Shown here: positions 10,517 through 21,539 of the stretch, piece after piece
Numbering within the stretch: the stretch's first letter is position 1
Layout of the letters: the number at the start of each line of letters is the position of its first letter
NCBI GenBank assembly: GCA_030068145.1
Contig: JAPJBO010000168.1
Location: 124,001 to 188,000 of the forward strand
DNA from: Diplonema papillatum
Taxonomy: Eukaryota; Euglenozoa; Diplonemea; Diplonemida; Diplonemidae
Direction of reading: 5' to 3'
DNA: 64,000 nt
Notes under the pieces: model-generated
Told to the model about the DNA's origin: nothing
The model's input: the letters and a program-made list of their open reading frames with translations, nothing else
Database searches by the model: none
Translations under genes and position numbers: made by a program

Positions 10517-11162
10517 AAAAAAGAAGGTCGGGCGCAGGATGTCATCTGGGCGAGGCTAGGAAAGGCGAAGAAGGTGCGAAGCGAGGGTGTGAGGGAACTA
10601 GAGGGAATTATACCGATTGTCGAATATTCGATCTAAGTTCGCTTGAGATCCCGGATGTCCATGTTGGGTCCACGTTGGGTCCTTTTCGGGTCCGCATTGG
10701 GTCCACATGGGTCCATAGTGGGTCCATGGTGGGCCCATTGCGGGTCCATAGTGGGTCCAAAACGGGGCTGCTGTGGTGTGTGTACTATTATTGGCTAGCC
10801 AAGTTCGGGACTGATTTTCGACTCTTTGTAGTTGTTTTGTATGCGGTAGACGATCTTTCGTTTTTTTAGAGTTAAAGTTCGTTGAGATTCCGGGATTTTC
10901 GGTCTCCGGGTGACCTTTGCTAAATGGGTTCTAGCAAGCAAGGATCTGGATGCGGGTTGTTTCTTTGGTAGGCACTGTCATTATGAGTAAGGGTTAGCCA
11001 TGTTTCCGACTGTTTGTGGCCGGCACCGAGTACATTACACGAGGAGGTGTTTTTCGAAATAAGACGATGCCATAAAGGGGGAGGCGGTTCGGGCAGAAAG
11101 ATTCTGACGAAGCGGCAGCAAACGGTTCATGCTTACCGGAACATGTTCTGCAACATTCTTCT
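10517..11162. other. Intergenic with short direct repeats
   Basis: No gene. 10664-10760 is a degenerate array of GGGTCC-containing 10-20-bp repeats. 10877-10915 is a copy of the GTTCG...GAGATTCCGGGATTTTCG motif shared with the splice-acceptor region at 7238. Confidence 0.5.
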
Positions 11163-11300
11163 TTTGTACAAGCACCTGCTTTGTAGGAAATGCTTGAGGA
11201 GACTGCCCGTCGCGATAGATCAAAGGAGGTAAATGTGGTGTAGCCCACACGAAACACAGGTAAATCTGGGTTTAGTGGCGGGCGTAAGCGTTCAACAAAG
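11163..11300 (+). mobile_element. AAGCACCTGCTT-type TIR element, truncated
   Basis: Begins with the family terminus AAGCACCTGCTTTGTAGG then AAATGCTTGAGGAG, and runs through the conserved core (TAGCCCACACGAAACACAGG, GGCGGGCGTAAGCGTTCAAC). The distal terminus CTCGAGTATTTCC is missing. Confidence 0.75.
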
Positions 11301-11929
11301 TGTTTCAGAAGATCGTCTCAATTCTCTACGACCGAATTGTGCCAATTGGGGTATTCCATAATTGTTGGACCGGGAAACCCCTGGGACACCCCCAAAAGTG
11401 GTCTTGGGTGTCCCAGCTTTTACCCGGTTCGGCATAATACTATTTTCTTTCCGGGGTTTTGCGTACTTTGCAGAATATCGCTAGTGCTTGCCTGCGCCTT
11501 GGGCCCCTGGGTGCCGCTGTCATAGGAAAGGCTGCGGGACGCACTACTGGTGCAGTCACTGTGGACTACCTGGGTGTCCCAGGTTTCCCGGTCTGACATT
11601 TTACCCGTTCCAGCTGTAGCCCAGTTCAACAGTATTCCGGTAAGTTGGAACAGACAAAGAGTTTGGTCCGGTTTCATCTTGATTACCTTCACGCTAGAAA
11701 GATGGTAGTCTCCCTGGAGGAGAGGTGAAAGGGAAAAAAGAAATGCGTAGGTTTGTGAAAGAAGCGCGTAGGCTTGATTTTCTATTGTGTTTCCGACGAA
11801 CCCGTGGGTCGTACAGATTGGCGTCTTTCGACCTGTTGTTTGTTTAGTGAGGTTCAGCTACGGGCTGCTCTAGTTTGTACGTCTCACCCCTGACCCCAAG
11901 CTACCCGCTGTTTGTCAGCTTTACAAAGT
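11301..11929. other. Intergenic, nothing recognised beyond motifs
   Basis: Contains a CTGGGACACC/GGTGTCCCAG inverted pair (11381-11590) and, at 11819-11866, an isolated copy of the TCTTTCGACC...TTGTTTGTTT motif that precedes two genes in this window. Confidence 0.4.
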
Positions 11930-12115
11930 ATCGTTCCCACCAACCGTGGTGTCGGTCGCAGGAGTCTTTTTCGGCTAGCCAAAGACAATAAAAGAGTGAA
12001 AGAGTACGACACTACAGCAGTGAGTATAGAAGAGAACGAGTGTAAAAGAATGGAGGTAGCACAAACTACCAGACCAGCGGAGGGCCACCGCAAAAAAGAT
12101 TTCTTGCCTTTTCCT
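11930..12115 (-). repeat. Dispersed repeat with GGCTAGCCAAA, inverted relative to 12340
   Basis: A copy, in opposite orientation, of the sequence at 12340-12545 and 42142-42365. Shared blocks are TTTTACTCTCTTTGGCTAGC, GGTGGCCTCCGCTGGTCTGG and GGAAAAG-rich ends. Non-coding; class unknown. Confidence 0.65.
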
Positions 12116-12339
12116 TCTCCCACCAATAACAACGTTCACCCTCCTCCACGTTGCCGCTGACGCTCCTGTCTGCCGCCCGCAGTGACCACGCGCGGTTTCG
12201 TTGCTCACCGCGGTCTCGTTGGACTGAGGGTCCCTGCGCCACCTCTTCTTCTTCCGCTGGGGGGCTGTGAAAGCCCAGCGGCGGGGCAACTATGTGCAGT
12301 TCTTTTTCAGGAGATAGGGGCCGTTGTTATTGGTGCTGG

Positions 12340-12545
12340 TTTTGAGGGATGAGGAAAAGGATAAAAAATCTCTTTGCGGTGGCCTCCGCTGGTCTGGCAG
12401 TCCGTGCTACCTCCATTCTTTCACACTCGTTCTCTTCCCTACTCACTACGTACTCTTTCACTCTTTTACTCTCTTTGGCTAGCCAAAACAGACTCCTGCG
12501 ACCGACACCACGAACACATTCGCAATGAATGTGGCCCTGGGCCGC
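12340..12545 (+). repeat. Dispersed repeat with GGCTAGCCAAA, forward copy
   Basis: Near-identical over about 200 bp to 42142-42365, including the end CACATTCGCAATGAATGTGG, a short palindrome that may mark one terminus. Together with 11930-12115 it forms a loose inverted pair. Confidence 0.7.
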
Positions 12546-12939
12546 CCCACGTGCATACATGTTGAGCATTGAGTTCTTTTGTGCACTAAGTTGAGCAGGG
12601 GTTGCCATGGAGATAGGCGGGCGAGATGGGACGTTTTGGATTTTGAAGCCCGCTTCGTCGTGACGCCGGTCGGGATAATAGACGCCCCGGAATGGACTCC
12701 TTTTGCATTCCTGAAAACGGGATGCACGCGCCCGGCAGATTCACGTCAAGCAGACTTAGAACGCCGACGAGACGCGAAAACGTAAGTTCTGAATTTGCAA
12801 CATTTTTTTCTCGCGAGGATACGGCTGGCAAACCCTCGGCACTGTGGGCGCTAAAAAACGAGAGGGCTTTCCCGGGTGCTCAAGGGGGGATCCTGGAGGA
12901 AATGCGCAGGCAGGGCGCTGCCTCCCTCATGCATGCCTG

Positions 12940-13250
12940 ATGATCAACTTCGACCAAAAAATGGTGATAGGAAAATGGCAAATATGGCAGGCCGTGCGAT
13001 GCAGTTTCCTGGAGGTAAGGGGTGGGCCGGCTTCAGCGTTCGAGAAAAGGGGGGTGCTTTTATATTTCGGGGATGAGGTTTACGCCGGAATTTTTCCGAC
13101 TCCCACTATCGTGAACCAGCACGCGATTCGAGAGGTCTTTCTACCTCACGAAGAATCGCGCGGGTCGCTCTACGATGCTATGAAGGCTGCAAAAAGACGT
13201 ATGCGCAGCGTGTTTTTGGCGGTAGATCCGTGTTCCAAAGCTGGACAACG
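12940..13250 (+). CDS. Possible exon or decayed coding fragment
   Basis: A plus-strand frame encoding FGDEVYAGIFPTPTIVNQHA and SLYDAMKAAKRRMRSVFLAV has protein-like composition, but no family match. It runs directly into the TIR element at 13256, so the 3' end is lost or spliced away. A GGAGGTAAGG sequence at 13010-13020 could be a donor. It may be chance. Confidence 0.25.
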
Positions 13251-13255
13251 GTGTG

Positions 13256-13680
13256 AAACACTCGAGGGACTGCCTTGTACTCATTTCGACGAAACAACTA
13301 CAACGTGGGTCTTTTTTGTTGAACGCTTACGCCCGCCACTAAACCCAGATTTACCTGTGTTTCGTGTGGGCTACAGCACACTTACCTCCTTTGAGATTCG
13401 GGCGGTGTGTACAAATGGCAGGGACGTAATCAGTGCAAACTGATGACTTGCGCCTACTAGGCATTCCTCATTCAAGGAGAATAATTGCAATCATCGATCA
13501 TCATCACAACGCAAGTTCAAAAGCTTTCCCATCCTCTTCAAGGAATATTGTTGCGATAGTGGGGAGGCATCGGCATGCCGATGAGTACCACACTATGTCT
13601 GCCGGATGGGTCACTCTTTGAGATTTTGCAACTGCGGCAGTCTCCTCAAGTATTCCTACAAAGCAGGTGCTTATACAACA
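13256..13680 (-). mobile_element. AAGCACCTGCTT-type TIR element split by an rDNA insertion
   Basis: Reverse-orientation copy: CTCGAGGGACTGCC at the left and CTCAAGTATTCCTACAAAGC at the right are its termini. The core is interrupted at 13399-13615 by 217 bp that other family members lack. The insertion is flanked by the direct repeat CTTTGAGATT (13389-13398 and 13616-13625), a 10-bp target-site duplication. Confidence 0.8.
13399..13545 (-). rRNA. SSU rRNA 3'-domain fragment inserted in a TIR element
   Basis: Read on the plus strand this is the complement of SSU rRNA: GGGCGGTGTGTACAAATGG, GGACGTAATCAGTGC, TGATGACTTGCGCCTACTAG, GGCATTCCTCATTCAAGG, AATAATTGCAATC. These are conserved helices 41-44 in the expected order. 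Similarity fades after about 13545; the rest of the insert (to 13615) includes GGAATATTGTTGCGATAGTG, also present at 19718. Not a functional rRNA. Confidence 0.88.
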
Positions 13681-14607
13681 AAATAAGCGGGAAAACGGTT
13701 ACGCACGAACAACAACGAAGCGCCTGTATTTTTGCTTTGCTTTACTCTGACGAATGATGCGAGGCATTGTTGACAGGAGAAAAAAACGCAGCAACAAGAC
13801 GTGCAGTGCGCCTGCACAGGACCGACCTCGCGAGATAATCTTCGCGTTTCACAATGGTGGCGGATTTCCACGTGCACGCGCGTTGATTGCTTGAGAGCAC
13901 ATGCGGCAGAGGCGCCGGCAGCAGGGCGGAGGGTGTTGTGCATTCGACGGGTCGGGTGGGAGGACTGTGAGACTCTTCTGCACCCGCTCCGGATTGCGGG
14001 AGTGGTTTTACGGTCGTTTGTGCGGTCGGCCTCACTTCTCAATGAGGGAGTGGGACCCCCCTCGATGAGGGAGTGGCACTCCCTCAATAAGGGAGCGGGA
14101 CCCCCCTCAATGCGGGAGTGGCCACTCCCGCACGTTTTCACTCCCGCGTTGACTTAGTATGTGGCTGCTGAAGTCCGGGGTGTGTGTGGCTCCTAATTTT
14201 CACATTTTCACACTGGATTTCATACTGGCGCGACACACTGGAAGTGCGGGTGACAGTGGATTGCATACAGAAGACGTGGCACATTGCGTTTGTGGGTGTG
14301 GCACACTATCATCCGCTGCTAGAACACACGTACGGCACACACGCCGTACTCACAGTCGTTCGTTTGTTGCATGGGTGAACGACAGAACTTCTGTCAGAAG
14401 GAGGAGAAAAAGTTTGGGTTGCCTGACGGAATGCCAGCAGCGTTTTTTTTTTTTTTTTGTGTTTCCGACGATCCGAATGGACGTTCAGATTGGTGTCTTT
14501 CGACCTTTTGAATGCTTGTGAAGTTCAGCTTAGTGCGTGCTTGTGGTGATCGGTGGGGTTCCCAAAAGAAAATGTTTCGTTCGTTTTTTTTTTTTTTTTT
14601 TTTTTTT
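13681..14607. other. Intergenic with palindromic GGGAGTG repeats
   Basis: 14040-14155 has five variants of a GGGAGTG(G/GG)ACCCCCCTC repeat that form hairpins (for example GCGGGAGTGGCCACTCCCGC). Poly-T runs lie at 14443-14457 and 14586-14609. 14488-14531 is another isolated TCTTTCGACC-type motif. Confidence 0.5.
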
Positions 14608-14789
14608 TGTACAAGCACTTGCTTTGTAGGAAATGCTTGAGGAGGCTGCCTGCTGCAAAAAATCAAAGGAGGTAAATGTGCTGTAGCCCACACGAAACAC
14701 AGGTGAATCTGGGTTCATTGGCGGGCGTAAGCGTTCAACAAAAATCCTTCGAAGTAAGCACAAGGCAGCCCCTCGAGTATTTCCAGGGT
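14608..14789 (+). mobile_element. AAGCACCTGCTT-type TIR element, near full length
   Basis: One of the most complete copies: left end AAGCACTTGCTTTGTAGG + AAATGCTTGAGGAGGCTGCC, core TAGCCCACACGAAACACAGG, right end CTCGAGTATTTCC. The two ends are inverted repeats of about 21 bp (GGAAATACTTGAGGAGGCT versus the complement of the right end). About 180 bp and non-coding. Confidence 0.8.
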
Positions 14790-14827
14790 GAACTGTTGTT
14801 CTTGAGTGTAAGTTTTTTTTTTGTCGC

Positions 14828-15075
14828 AAGAGGTACCAGGGAAAGCCTGCAAGCTTCACGTGTTCGGCGGTACTGCAGAGCCAAGGGCCTACGGGTCAAG
14901 TGGCTACCGATTCCCCAAACTAAAGCATCAAGGCTTAGCGCACCTTGGGGCTTGGCGCTGAACACAAGCTCGTCGAGACGGTCAGTCGCAGGGCAGAGCA
15001 GACGGGGTTGTGGCACTGTGCTGCCTCCGACTCAAGGTGGTTGACCGTCACGTTCCTGGACCAGGAGCGGCCGCT
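14828..15075 (+). repeat. Dispersed 250-bp repeat (GTTCGGCGGTACTGCAGAGC family)
   Basis: Highly similar to 48876-49140 over its whole length (GTTCGGCGGTACTGCAGAGC, AAGCTCGTCGAGACGGTCAG, GGTTGACCGTCACGTTCC). A partial third copy is at about 56870-56945. No tRNA-like promoter boxes were convincing; type unknown. Confidence 0.7.
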
Positions 15076-16751
15076 CTCTTCTTTCTTTCTGCTGTCGCAA
15101 GAGAAACGAGCAGGGTATTAGTTCAGAGGTTCCCAGGGGTTAGCAGATATTGACCGTTTGTGGGGGGCCGGTTTGGTCAGTGCTTCGTTTCGGTGGCTCG
15201 GAGCTGACACACCTCCGCAACTTTGTCCAAAAGTAATCGCGCCTTGTATCACATGGGTCTGCCCTCCAGCACCCAGAAGGCTGGGATCAACCCCTCGCAT
15301 CAAGACCTGTGCTCTATGAACGGTGGTAATGGTGCCTTGCAAGTGATCTCTTCATCGGGATGAAAGCGCTTACGCGTACACCATACTCGTACGGGTCGAC
15401 CACCGATGTTACTGTAAACAAACCAGCGTGCCCAAAGCAGGCGTTCGCCGTGAATGATAAAGCATGGAATAACAAGCCTGGCGCACGTGTAAACACCACC
15501 CCCCCCACGTATCTATCCTGGAAACGCTGTGTTTTGCGTTTTTCCGACAATTTTTTTTTGTGTTTCCGACGATCCCGTGGCCGTGGGACGTACAGATTGG
15601 TGTCTTTCAACCTTTTGTTTGTTTTGTGAGGTTCAGCTACATGTGATCGGTGGGGGATAAGAAGCTTACCGGATCGGGCGTTTTTATTTTTCCCCCGGTC
15701 AACCCAGGGCTTACGCTCCGTTTTCGGTCTCAGAGAAAATACGTGTGGTCCACATGTGGGCGCTTAAGGTTCGAGGGGGATAAAACCTTCCCCTTATGTG
15801 CGACTGCAAAAAGAAATAGCGTCGCAAGGTAGCTACTGGACTTGGCGACACCTGGCTGTGCGGCCTTGACCACTGGTGGGCCTAGACTCTCCTGCATGTG
15901 GACCAATAAATCAAAATCCACATGTGGTACCTACGGATCCACACGTGGGGGAACAAAATCCAAAAAGAATTAACGTGTGGAAATCCACACGTTCCACACG
16001 TGGAGCGTAAGCCCTGGGTCAACCCCCGGTTTGCAGATTTAGACCGTTGGTCTAAATCTGCAACGTAAACTAATCCCCTGAAAAAACAGCCCAGCGCACG
16101 GAAGGAAAAAAAACAGTCTGGCATCGGGTTCCTTTGCACACGAGCGCGCCGAAGGAGGAAGATGGCAAGACTTTGGCTGCTGCTTTGATGCTGACGGGCA
16201 TCCTAAAACAGGCTGTGAACGGGTGCGCAGCCTGCGGTGGCTGCTGAACAGTGCGTCGAGGGCACCGTGTTGTTCCAGCGCTGTTTCTGATTATTACGGA
16301 CAAGGCTTGGTATCCTGTAAAGCAGTGAACAGCTTATTGTAAAACATGGTTGTGTCGATGCACAGTATCAATACTGCCAACCCATGGCGGCGGTCAGATA
16401 TCGATCAGTTGAAAAAAAAAATGCGTAGTTTTGTTTCATTCTTTTACTTGTTAGTTGTCGACAACTTTTTTTGTATTGAAGTGTCATTCAGATGTAAATC
16501 CAAAGCCGCCCACGTCAAATTTTGTTAAGCATTGTCATTGAGTTCTTTTCAGTACATGAACCACATGGATTAGCATGCACTTGTTAAGCAGCGGCTGCCA
16601 AAACTTGCCGTGACACCTATGATCAAAGTAAAGGAGGAAAGGAGAAAATGTTTTTAAAAAAGAAAAGGGGCAGGTTGTAATTTTCGACCCTCGTAGCTCG
16701 CGCTGGGTCAGGCGCGCCAGCTAGATGCTGGGCGAAAGCTTTTTTTTTCAT
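15076..16751. other. Intergenic; E-box-like palindromes and repeat pieces
   Basis: 15596-15641 carries another TCTTTCAACC...TTGTTTGTTTT motif. 15890-16010 has several CCACATGTGG / CCACACGTGG palindromes spaced 25-40 bp apart. 16521-16595 is a fragment shared with 18860-18925 (TACATGAACCACATGGATTA). No gene is supported. Confidence 0.45.
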
Positions 16752-17030
16752 AAGCGCCAGCTTGAAAGGAAATGCTCAACGATGCTGCCCGACAAAGAAC
16801 AGAAGGGATCCAAAGTGCTGAACGGACGTGAGGTCATGCGGGTCTTCCCCTACACGACAAATCACACAAACACAACAGGTCAAAAGTCCTGAGTGAGAAA
16901 ACAACACACGTTGGTGTAAGCGAAGAACAAATCAGATTGTGTTTGTATTGTATTTGCCCCTTACCTCTATATTTCCCCCCTTCCATTCGGAGTCGAAGCA
17001 GCTACGTCGAGTATTTTTGGAGGTGCTTGC
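16752..17030 (+). mobile_element. AAGCGCCAGCTT-type TIR element
   Basis: Left terminus AAGCGCCAGCTTGAAAGG + AAATGCTCAACGATGCTGCC, right terminus GCAGCTACGTCGAGTATTT. The termini are similar in sequence to the AAGCACCTGCTT family, so the two families probably share a transposase type. The inside (GATTGTGTTTGTATTGTATT and flanks) matches 49532-49826 in reverse. Confidence 0.72.
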
Positions 17031-18512
17031 ACGGACAAGAACGAAGTAACGGTCGCGGACACTCCGCTTCGACTCCTCGTCCTGGAAATGGAGTAGCAGG
17101 GGCGAAGACCAGCCAGTCAGAAGCTGACCTCACAGCCTCGGCGCAGCTACACTAAACCCGTCGAAAGCGATAAGCAATAGATGGAGAAGTGATGCGGGTG
17201 TGGAGACAGTCGCTGGACCCTAGATATCCCATGGTGAGTCCGTGGCGACTGAGAGAATTCCCGCAGTATAAGTGCCCGAGTTGGCGACTGTCAGAGACAT
17301 GTCCAGAAGACGGTAACAAGCTGAGTTGCCAGGACTGCGACGAGACGGAACTTATTGACTTAAAATTAGACCGAATCCGACGCTGAGCCTGCGGCCACTA
17401 ACGTGCCTCTGTCTTAACATGTTGTGACGTATGCAGACAAGATGATCCTTCGGAAAGAGCTCGCAGCCTCAAAGCCAGGACCACCCGTGCTACTAGAGCA
17501 CAGGCAAATCCGTCACGGGGAGAAGGCCCCTACAACACGGAGGGGTAAAATCTTAGTTTAATGTTTAGGCAGAGCACTGCCTCTCATGCATGGTTGATGC
17601 TAGCATCAAGTCTTCTTCGAGGAAGATGTCGTCTAGGAAAGGGATGCAAAATAGAAAATAGAAACTTGTAAAGAGGGGTGTGTACGGCTCCCAAAGTGGG
17701 GAATGAAACCTTGAGGGACGAGCCCCCTGTGTTTTTTTCACCGCGGTGTTGTGTGCACCTCGTTCTTCGTCTCGTGTTTCGCTCTTAAACGCAGACCAAT
17801 CCAAAGTCAGAGCTCATCAGTGGGTCCTTTGGATGGGGATGGGGAAACACCCTCCGTTTTCCGCTTTCCGTTTTGTTGGCTTCGTTCGCCGGTCTTCCTT
17901 TCCTGTCCGCCTGCATTGACACCTCCAGTAGTAGCAGTAGTCGTAGTTTCAGCTTAGTGTGAGTAGGAGTAGTATGTGTCGTGGCCGAAGCAGGCGCAGG
18001 GGGCAGGTCTTGCTTTACTTTTCTCTTCTTCATGGAGACCCGCCCCCGGCATCCCGACTGTCCAATCACTGTCAAGAAAGTGTGCGCCTATTGTGATGAG
18101 GTGGTTGACCAGGCCCCCACGAAGCCTTATACACGCGACCTAATAAGCAGGTGCGGTCAACAGTGTCGCCACGTGAAGGCCCCTCCATGGCACCTTCAAA
18201 CAATCAACAAACTACTCACCTTATCTCCTCCCCTTTCCCCCTGTTGTGGTGGGCTGGGTTCACGGATAGGCGAGCCCAAAGCGCGTCTTCTTCTTTTGCT
18301 GTGCTCGGTGTCATTTGTTCTCGTGCGCAGGCTGACGGCTCCGTCTGGCAATACCATGTTCTGACCATCTAACAGAGCTCGAAAAGTATGTTTGTTCGGC
18401 TGGACAACGTGGTTGACGTCCAAACAGTCGGAAGCCTGGCCTAGAAGATGAAGATGTACTCCCCCGTCCCGAATAGAATTCCCCCCCGTGTCCACGGAGG
18501 GACTAATACTGC
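17031..18512. other. Intergenic; one doubtful 65-aa frame
   Basis: A plus-strand frame at 17189-17386 ends CPSWRLSETCPEDGNKLSC...DCDETELIDLKLDRIRR, Cys-rich and possibly a remnant, but unmatched. 17580-17632 contains the dispersed GCATCAAGTCTTCTTCGA palindromic motif (also 26155, 38720 and 63808). 17690-17880 resembles 27230-27370 (TCAGTGGGTCCTT). Confidence 0.35.
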
Positions 18513-18757
18513 GTGTTTTGCGCACGGTGTTTTGAGTTGCGACCGAGGGACGGTCGGTTTGTGTGCCTTGCGATTGAAGTTGTTTGGAGGATTCACTACG
18601 AGTGGGGGACCACCCGACTTTTCTGCACTCGGGTTGCATCTCCAACTCTTACCACTCATCGGTTTCAGGGACTTTTAACGCTCTTTTCAAAGTTCCTTGC
18701 ATCTTTCCATCACGGTACGTGTTCGCTATCGGCCTCCGGGAGATATTTAGCCTTAGC
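18513..18757 (-). rRNA. LSU rRNA 5'-domain fragment (non-functional)
   Basis: The plus strand is antisense to LSU rRNA: CTTTTCAAAGTTCCTTGCAT, CTTTCCATCACGGTACG, GTTCGCTATCGG and ATATTTAGCCTTAG correspond to the conserved D1-D2 region around GAACAAGTAC. Clear similarity is 18661-18757; 18513-18660 is probably the variable domain that follows. It overlaps the same LSU region as the sense shard at 34880-35000. Confidence 0.85.
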
Positions 18758-19258
18758 ACTGACACAGAGGGGAGGCCAAAGCCGAAGAAAGTTGAAGTAT
18801 GGCTAAAGATAAAGTGGTGTCACCTGAGGGGGTAATCTCAGGGCCGCCCACGTGATAAGCTGTTAAACATTGAGTTCTTTTAAGTACATGAACCACATGG
18901 ATTAGCATGCACTGATTAAGCAGTGTGAACTTGAAATGCAGGTACCACTAGGGGTAAGCTTGCATTTCATCATCGTTTTTTTTTTTTTAGGCTGCCGTAC
19001 TTACCCCGCTTACTTATCCCGTGACACCTTTATATGTACGTTATAGAAAGAGTAGCGTTGGCACTCTTACAGGTTCGTTCCCTCGTAGCTCGCCGGGAAC
19101 GGGCACTCCAGTGAAACTGGGTATGTTACCGTTTCAGGTTTGGCTTTTGGGAGCATTGCCTCATGTGAATTCTGAGACCTATTTCTCAAAGATCCAGCGT
19201 CGCAACTTTTCAGACTGTTTTTTCTCGACTGTTTCTTGTAGTACGCGGTCGGGTTCTT
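18758..19258. other. Intergenic, repeat fragments only
   Basis: Holds a fragment shared with 16521-16595 and a poly-T run at 18977-18989. No gene recognised. Confidence 0.4.
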
Positions 19259-19400
19259 TTTTGTATAAGCACCTGCTTTGTAGGAAATACTTGAGGAGGC
19301 TGCCAGCTGCAAAAGATCAAAGGAGGTAAATGTGCTGTAGCCACACGAAACACAGGTGAATCTGGGTTCAGTGGCGGGCGTAAGCGTTCAACAAAAATGC
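19259..19400 (+). mobile_element. AAGCACCTGCTT-type TIR element, 3' truncated
   Basis: Left end AAGCACCTGCTTTGTAGG and core ACACGAAACACAGGTGAATC through GGCGGGCGTAAGCGTTCAAC are intact. The right terminus is absent. Confidence 0.75.
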
Positions 19401-19599
19401 CGAAACAACTCGACAGGTCGGGCGCGGTGAGCTGGGTGAAGAGAGTGGTCGGGACTGATGTCCCGTCCCTTCTTTCGTTCACCGCCAGCAACCGCCGACT
19501 AGATTTGACCTGTACGCGTTCAGGTTAAACCGCTGGCAACGTTCCTTTTTAACTGCAACAAGTATACTCTCCAAGGAGATAGTTACTGATTATCGCAAA

Positions 19600-19912
19600 A
19601 AATATTCGAGGGGCTGCCTTGTGCTCATTTCGAAGGAGTTTTGTTGAACTCTTACGCTCGTTACTAAACCCAGATTAACCTGTGTTTCGTGTGTACATTT
19701 ACCTCCTTTCAGATTGGAATATTGTTGCGATAGTGGGGAGCCATCTATGCCTGCCTTACGCTACGTGTAGCGCGGTGCAACCCGCGACGGCTGCAACTGC
19801 TGCTGGTAGCTTGCGACAAGCTCGTAGTCAGATCCGGAATCGGAGGTCCTGGTTCTCTCGCAACTGGCAGTCTCCTCAGGTACTTCCTACAAAGCGGGTG
19901 TTGATACAAAAA
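19600..19912 (-). mobile_element. AAGCACCTGCTT-type TIR element with internal insert
   Basis: Reverse copy with ATTCGAGGGGCTGCC at the left and TCCTACAAAGCGGGTG at the right. The core is interrupted at about 19708-19855 by sequence starting GGAATATTGTTGCGATAGTG, which also occurs in the insert of the 13.3 kb copy. Together with the 19259 copy this makes an inverted pair 200 bp apart. Confidence 0.7.
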
Positions 19913-19926
19913 TAAAACGCTTCGGT

Positions 19927-20781
19927 TCAGACCGCTGCGGGCGGGAGCCATTCCGCAGCGACGATCTCCCCGAGCAGCGTCAGCTCGGGCGCGGCGCCTT
20001 TGCAGTCCGGCTTCTGGTTGTACTCGTGGGCGCGCCTCTTTCGGGGGTGGATGTGGATGCGGCGGCAGAACCCGAGCTCCTGCACGGGGCAGTGCCCGGC
20101 GAGGAAGTCGGTGCAGCGGAACGCGTGCGACGCGCTCGCGTGCAGCCGCCACGTTTCGCCGCACACCCGGCACTTGAGGACGGTGAACGTGTGCTTCGCG
20201 CGCATCGAGTCCCACGAGTTGTGGCCACACGGGGGCTGCGGGACGTCGACGTCCGAGGCCGGCAGGCATGACCGGAGCCGGATGATCGATTCTTCCATGT
20301 CGAGCTCGGGGTACTGGGGGGCCATGTTCAGGTAGTGCACCTTGCCGTTGCGAAGGGACATGAAAAACTGCCTGTACCTGGTCCGGATAGCCGGCGGGCA
20401 GCTGAGGGTTTGGTCCCACAGGATTTGGAACGTCTCCCGCGAGAGCATGTGGACCTCTTGTCGGATGTCCCAGGACGGGCTCTGGGACCCGGGGTTGAAG
20501 ACCTCGAGCATGGTGTTGTACCACCGCAGAAACGCCTCGATGCCCACGCTAGCGCCGTCCTCCGAAGGGTCGCCGATCTTCCCCGATATCACCCACTGCA
20601 CCCGGTCCGACAAGTGCCGGTGCGCCCAGTCGACCAGATCGCCGCTCTCCATGCACTCGTACATCTCCGTGAAGACGTTCTCCGCGTCGCGCATGAGCTG
20701 CTCGTCGGACTCGTCCGGCAGCTGCACGAGGCCACCGTTGGTCGCCTCGACCTGATCTTCGTTGTTTACGATGACTCCCAT
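19927..20781 (-). CDS. NTF2-like domain protein with C-terminal zinc-binding motifs
   Basis: 284 aa from the first in-frame ATG (20781, MGVIVNNEDQ); the frame opens further upstream only with non-ATG codons. Residues about 20-160 look like an NTF2/SnoaL-type alpha+beta fold: long N-terminal helix (ENVFTEMYECMESGDLVDWA), DRVQWVISGK, then strands ending RNGKVHYLNMAPQYPELD. The C-terminal part has CGHNSWDSMRAKHTFTVLKC-RVCGETWR, a zinc-ribbon-like motif, then C-x7-C-x7-C-x3-H (CTDFLAGHCPVQELGFCRRIHIH), close to a CCCH finger, and a basic RKRR. CCCH proteins usually bind mRNA, so a post-transcriptional role is plausible but inferred. A (CAA)n tract on the sense strand lies about 100 bp upstream. 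Confidence 0.75.
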   Translation of the reverse strand: MGVIVNNEDQVEATNGGLVQLPDESDEQLMRDAENVFTEMYECMESGDLVDWAHRHLSDRVQWVISGKIGDPSEDGASVGIEAFLRWYNTMLEVFNPGSQSPSWDIRQEVHMLSRETFQILWDQTLSCPPAIRTRYRQFFMSLRNGKVHYLNMAPQYPELDMEESIIRLRSCLPASDVDVPQPPCGHNSWDSMRAKHTFTVLKCRVCGETWRLHASASHAFRCTDFLAGHCPVQELGFCRRIHIHPRKRRAHEYNQKPDCKGAAPELTLLGEIVAAEWLPPAAV

Positions 20782-20889
20782 TTCACCGCCCCTCTTCTCG
20801 GTCGGTCGAAGCTTCCCTCTTTTACGTGTTGCCGACAATCAGAGGTGGGCTTCGACTGTTCTCGATTGATTGATGATTTTGTTGGGGTT

Positions 20890-21539
<650 letters not shown>

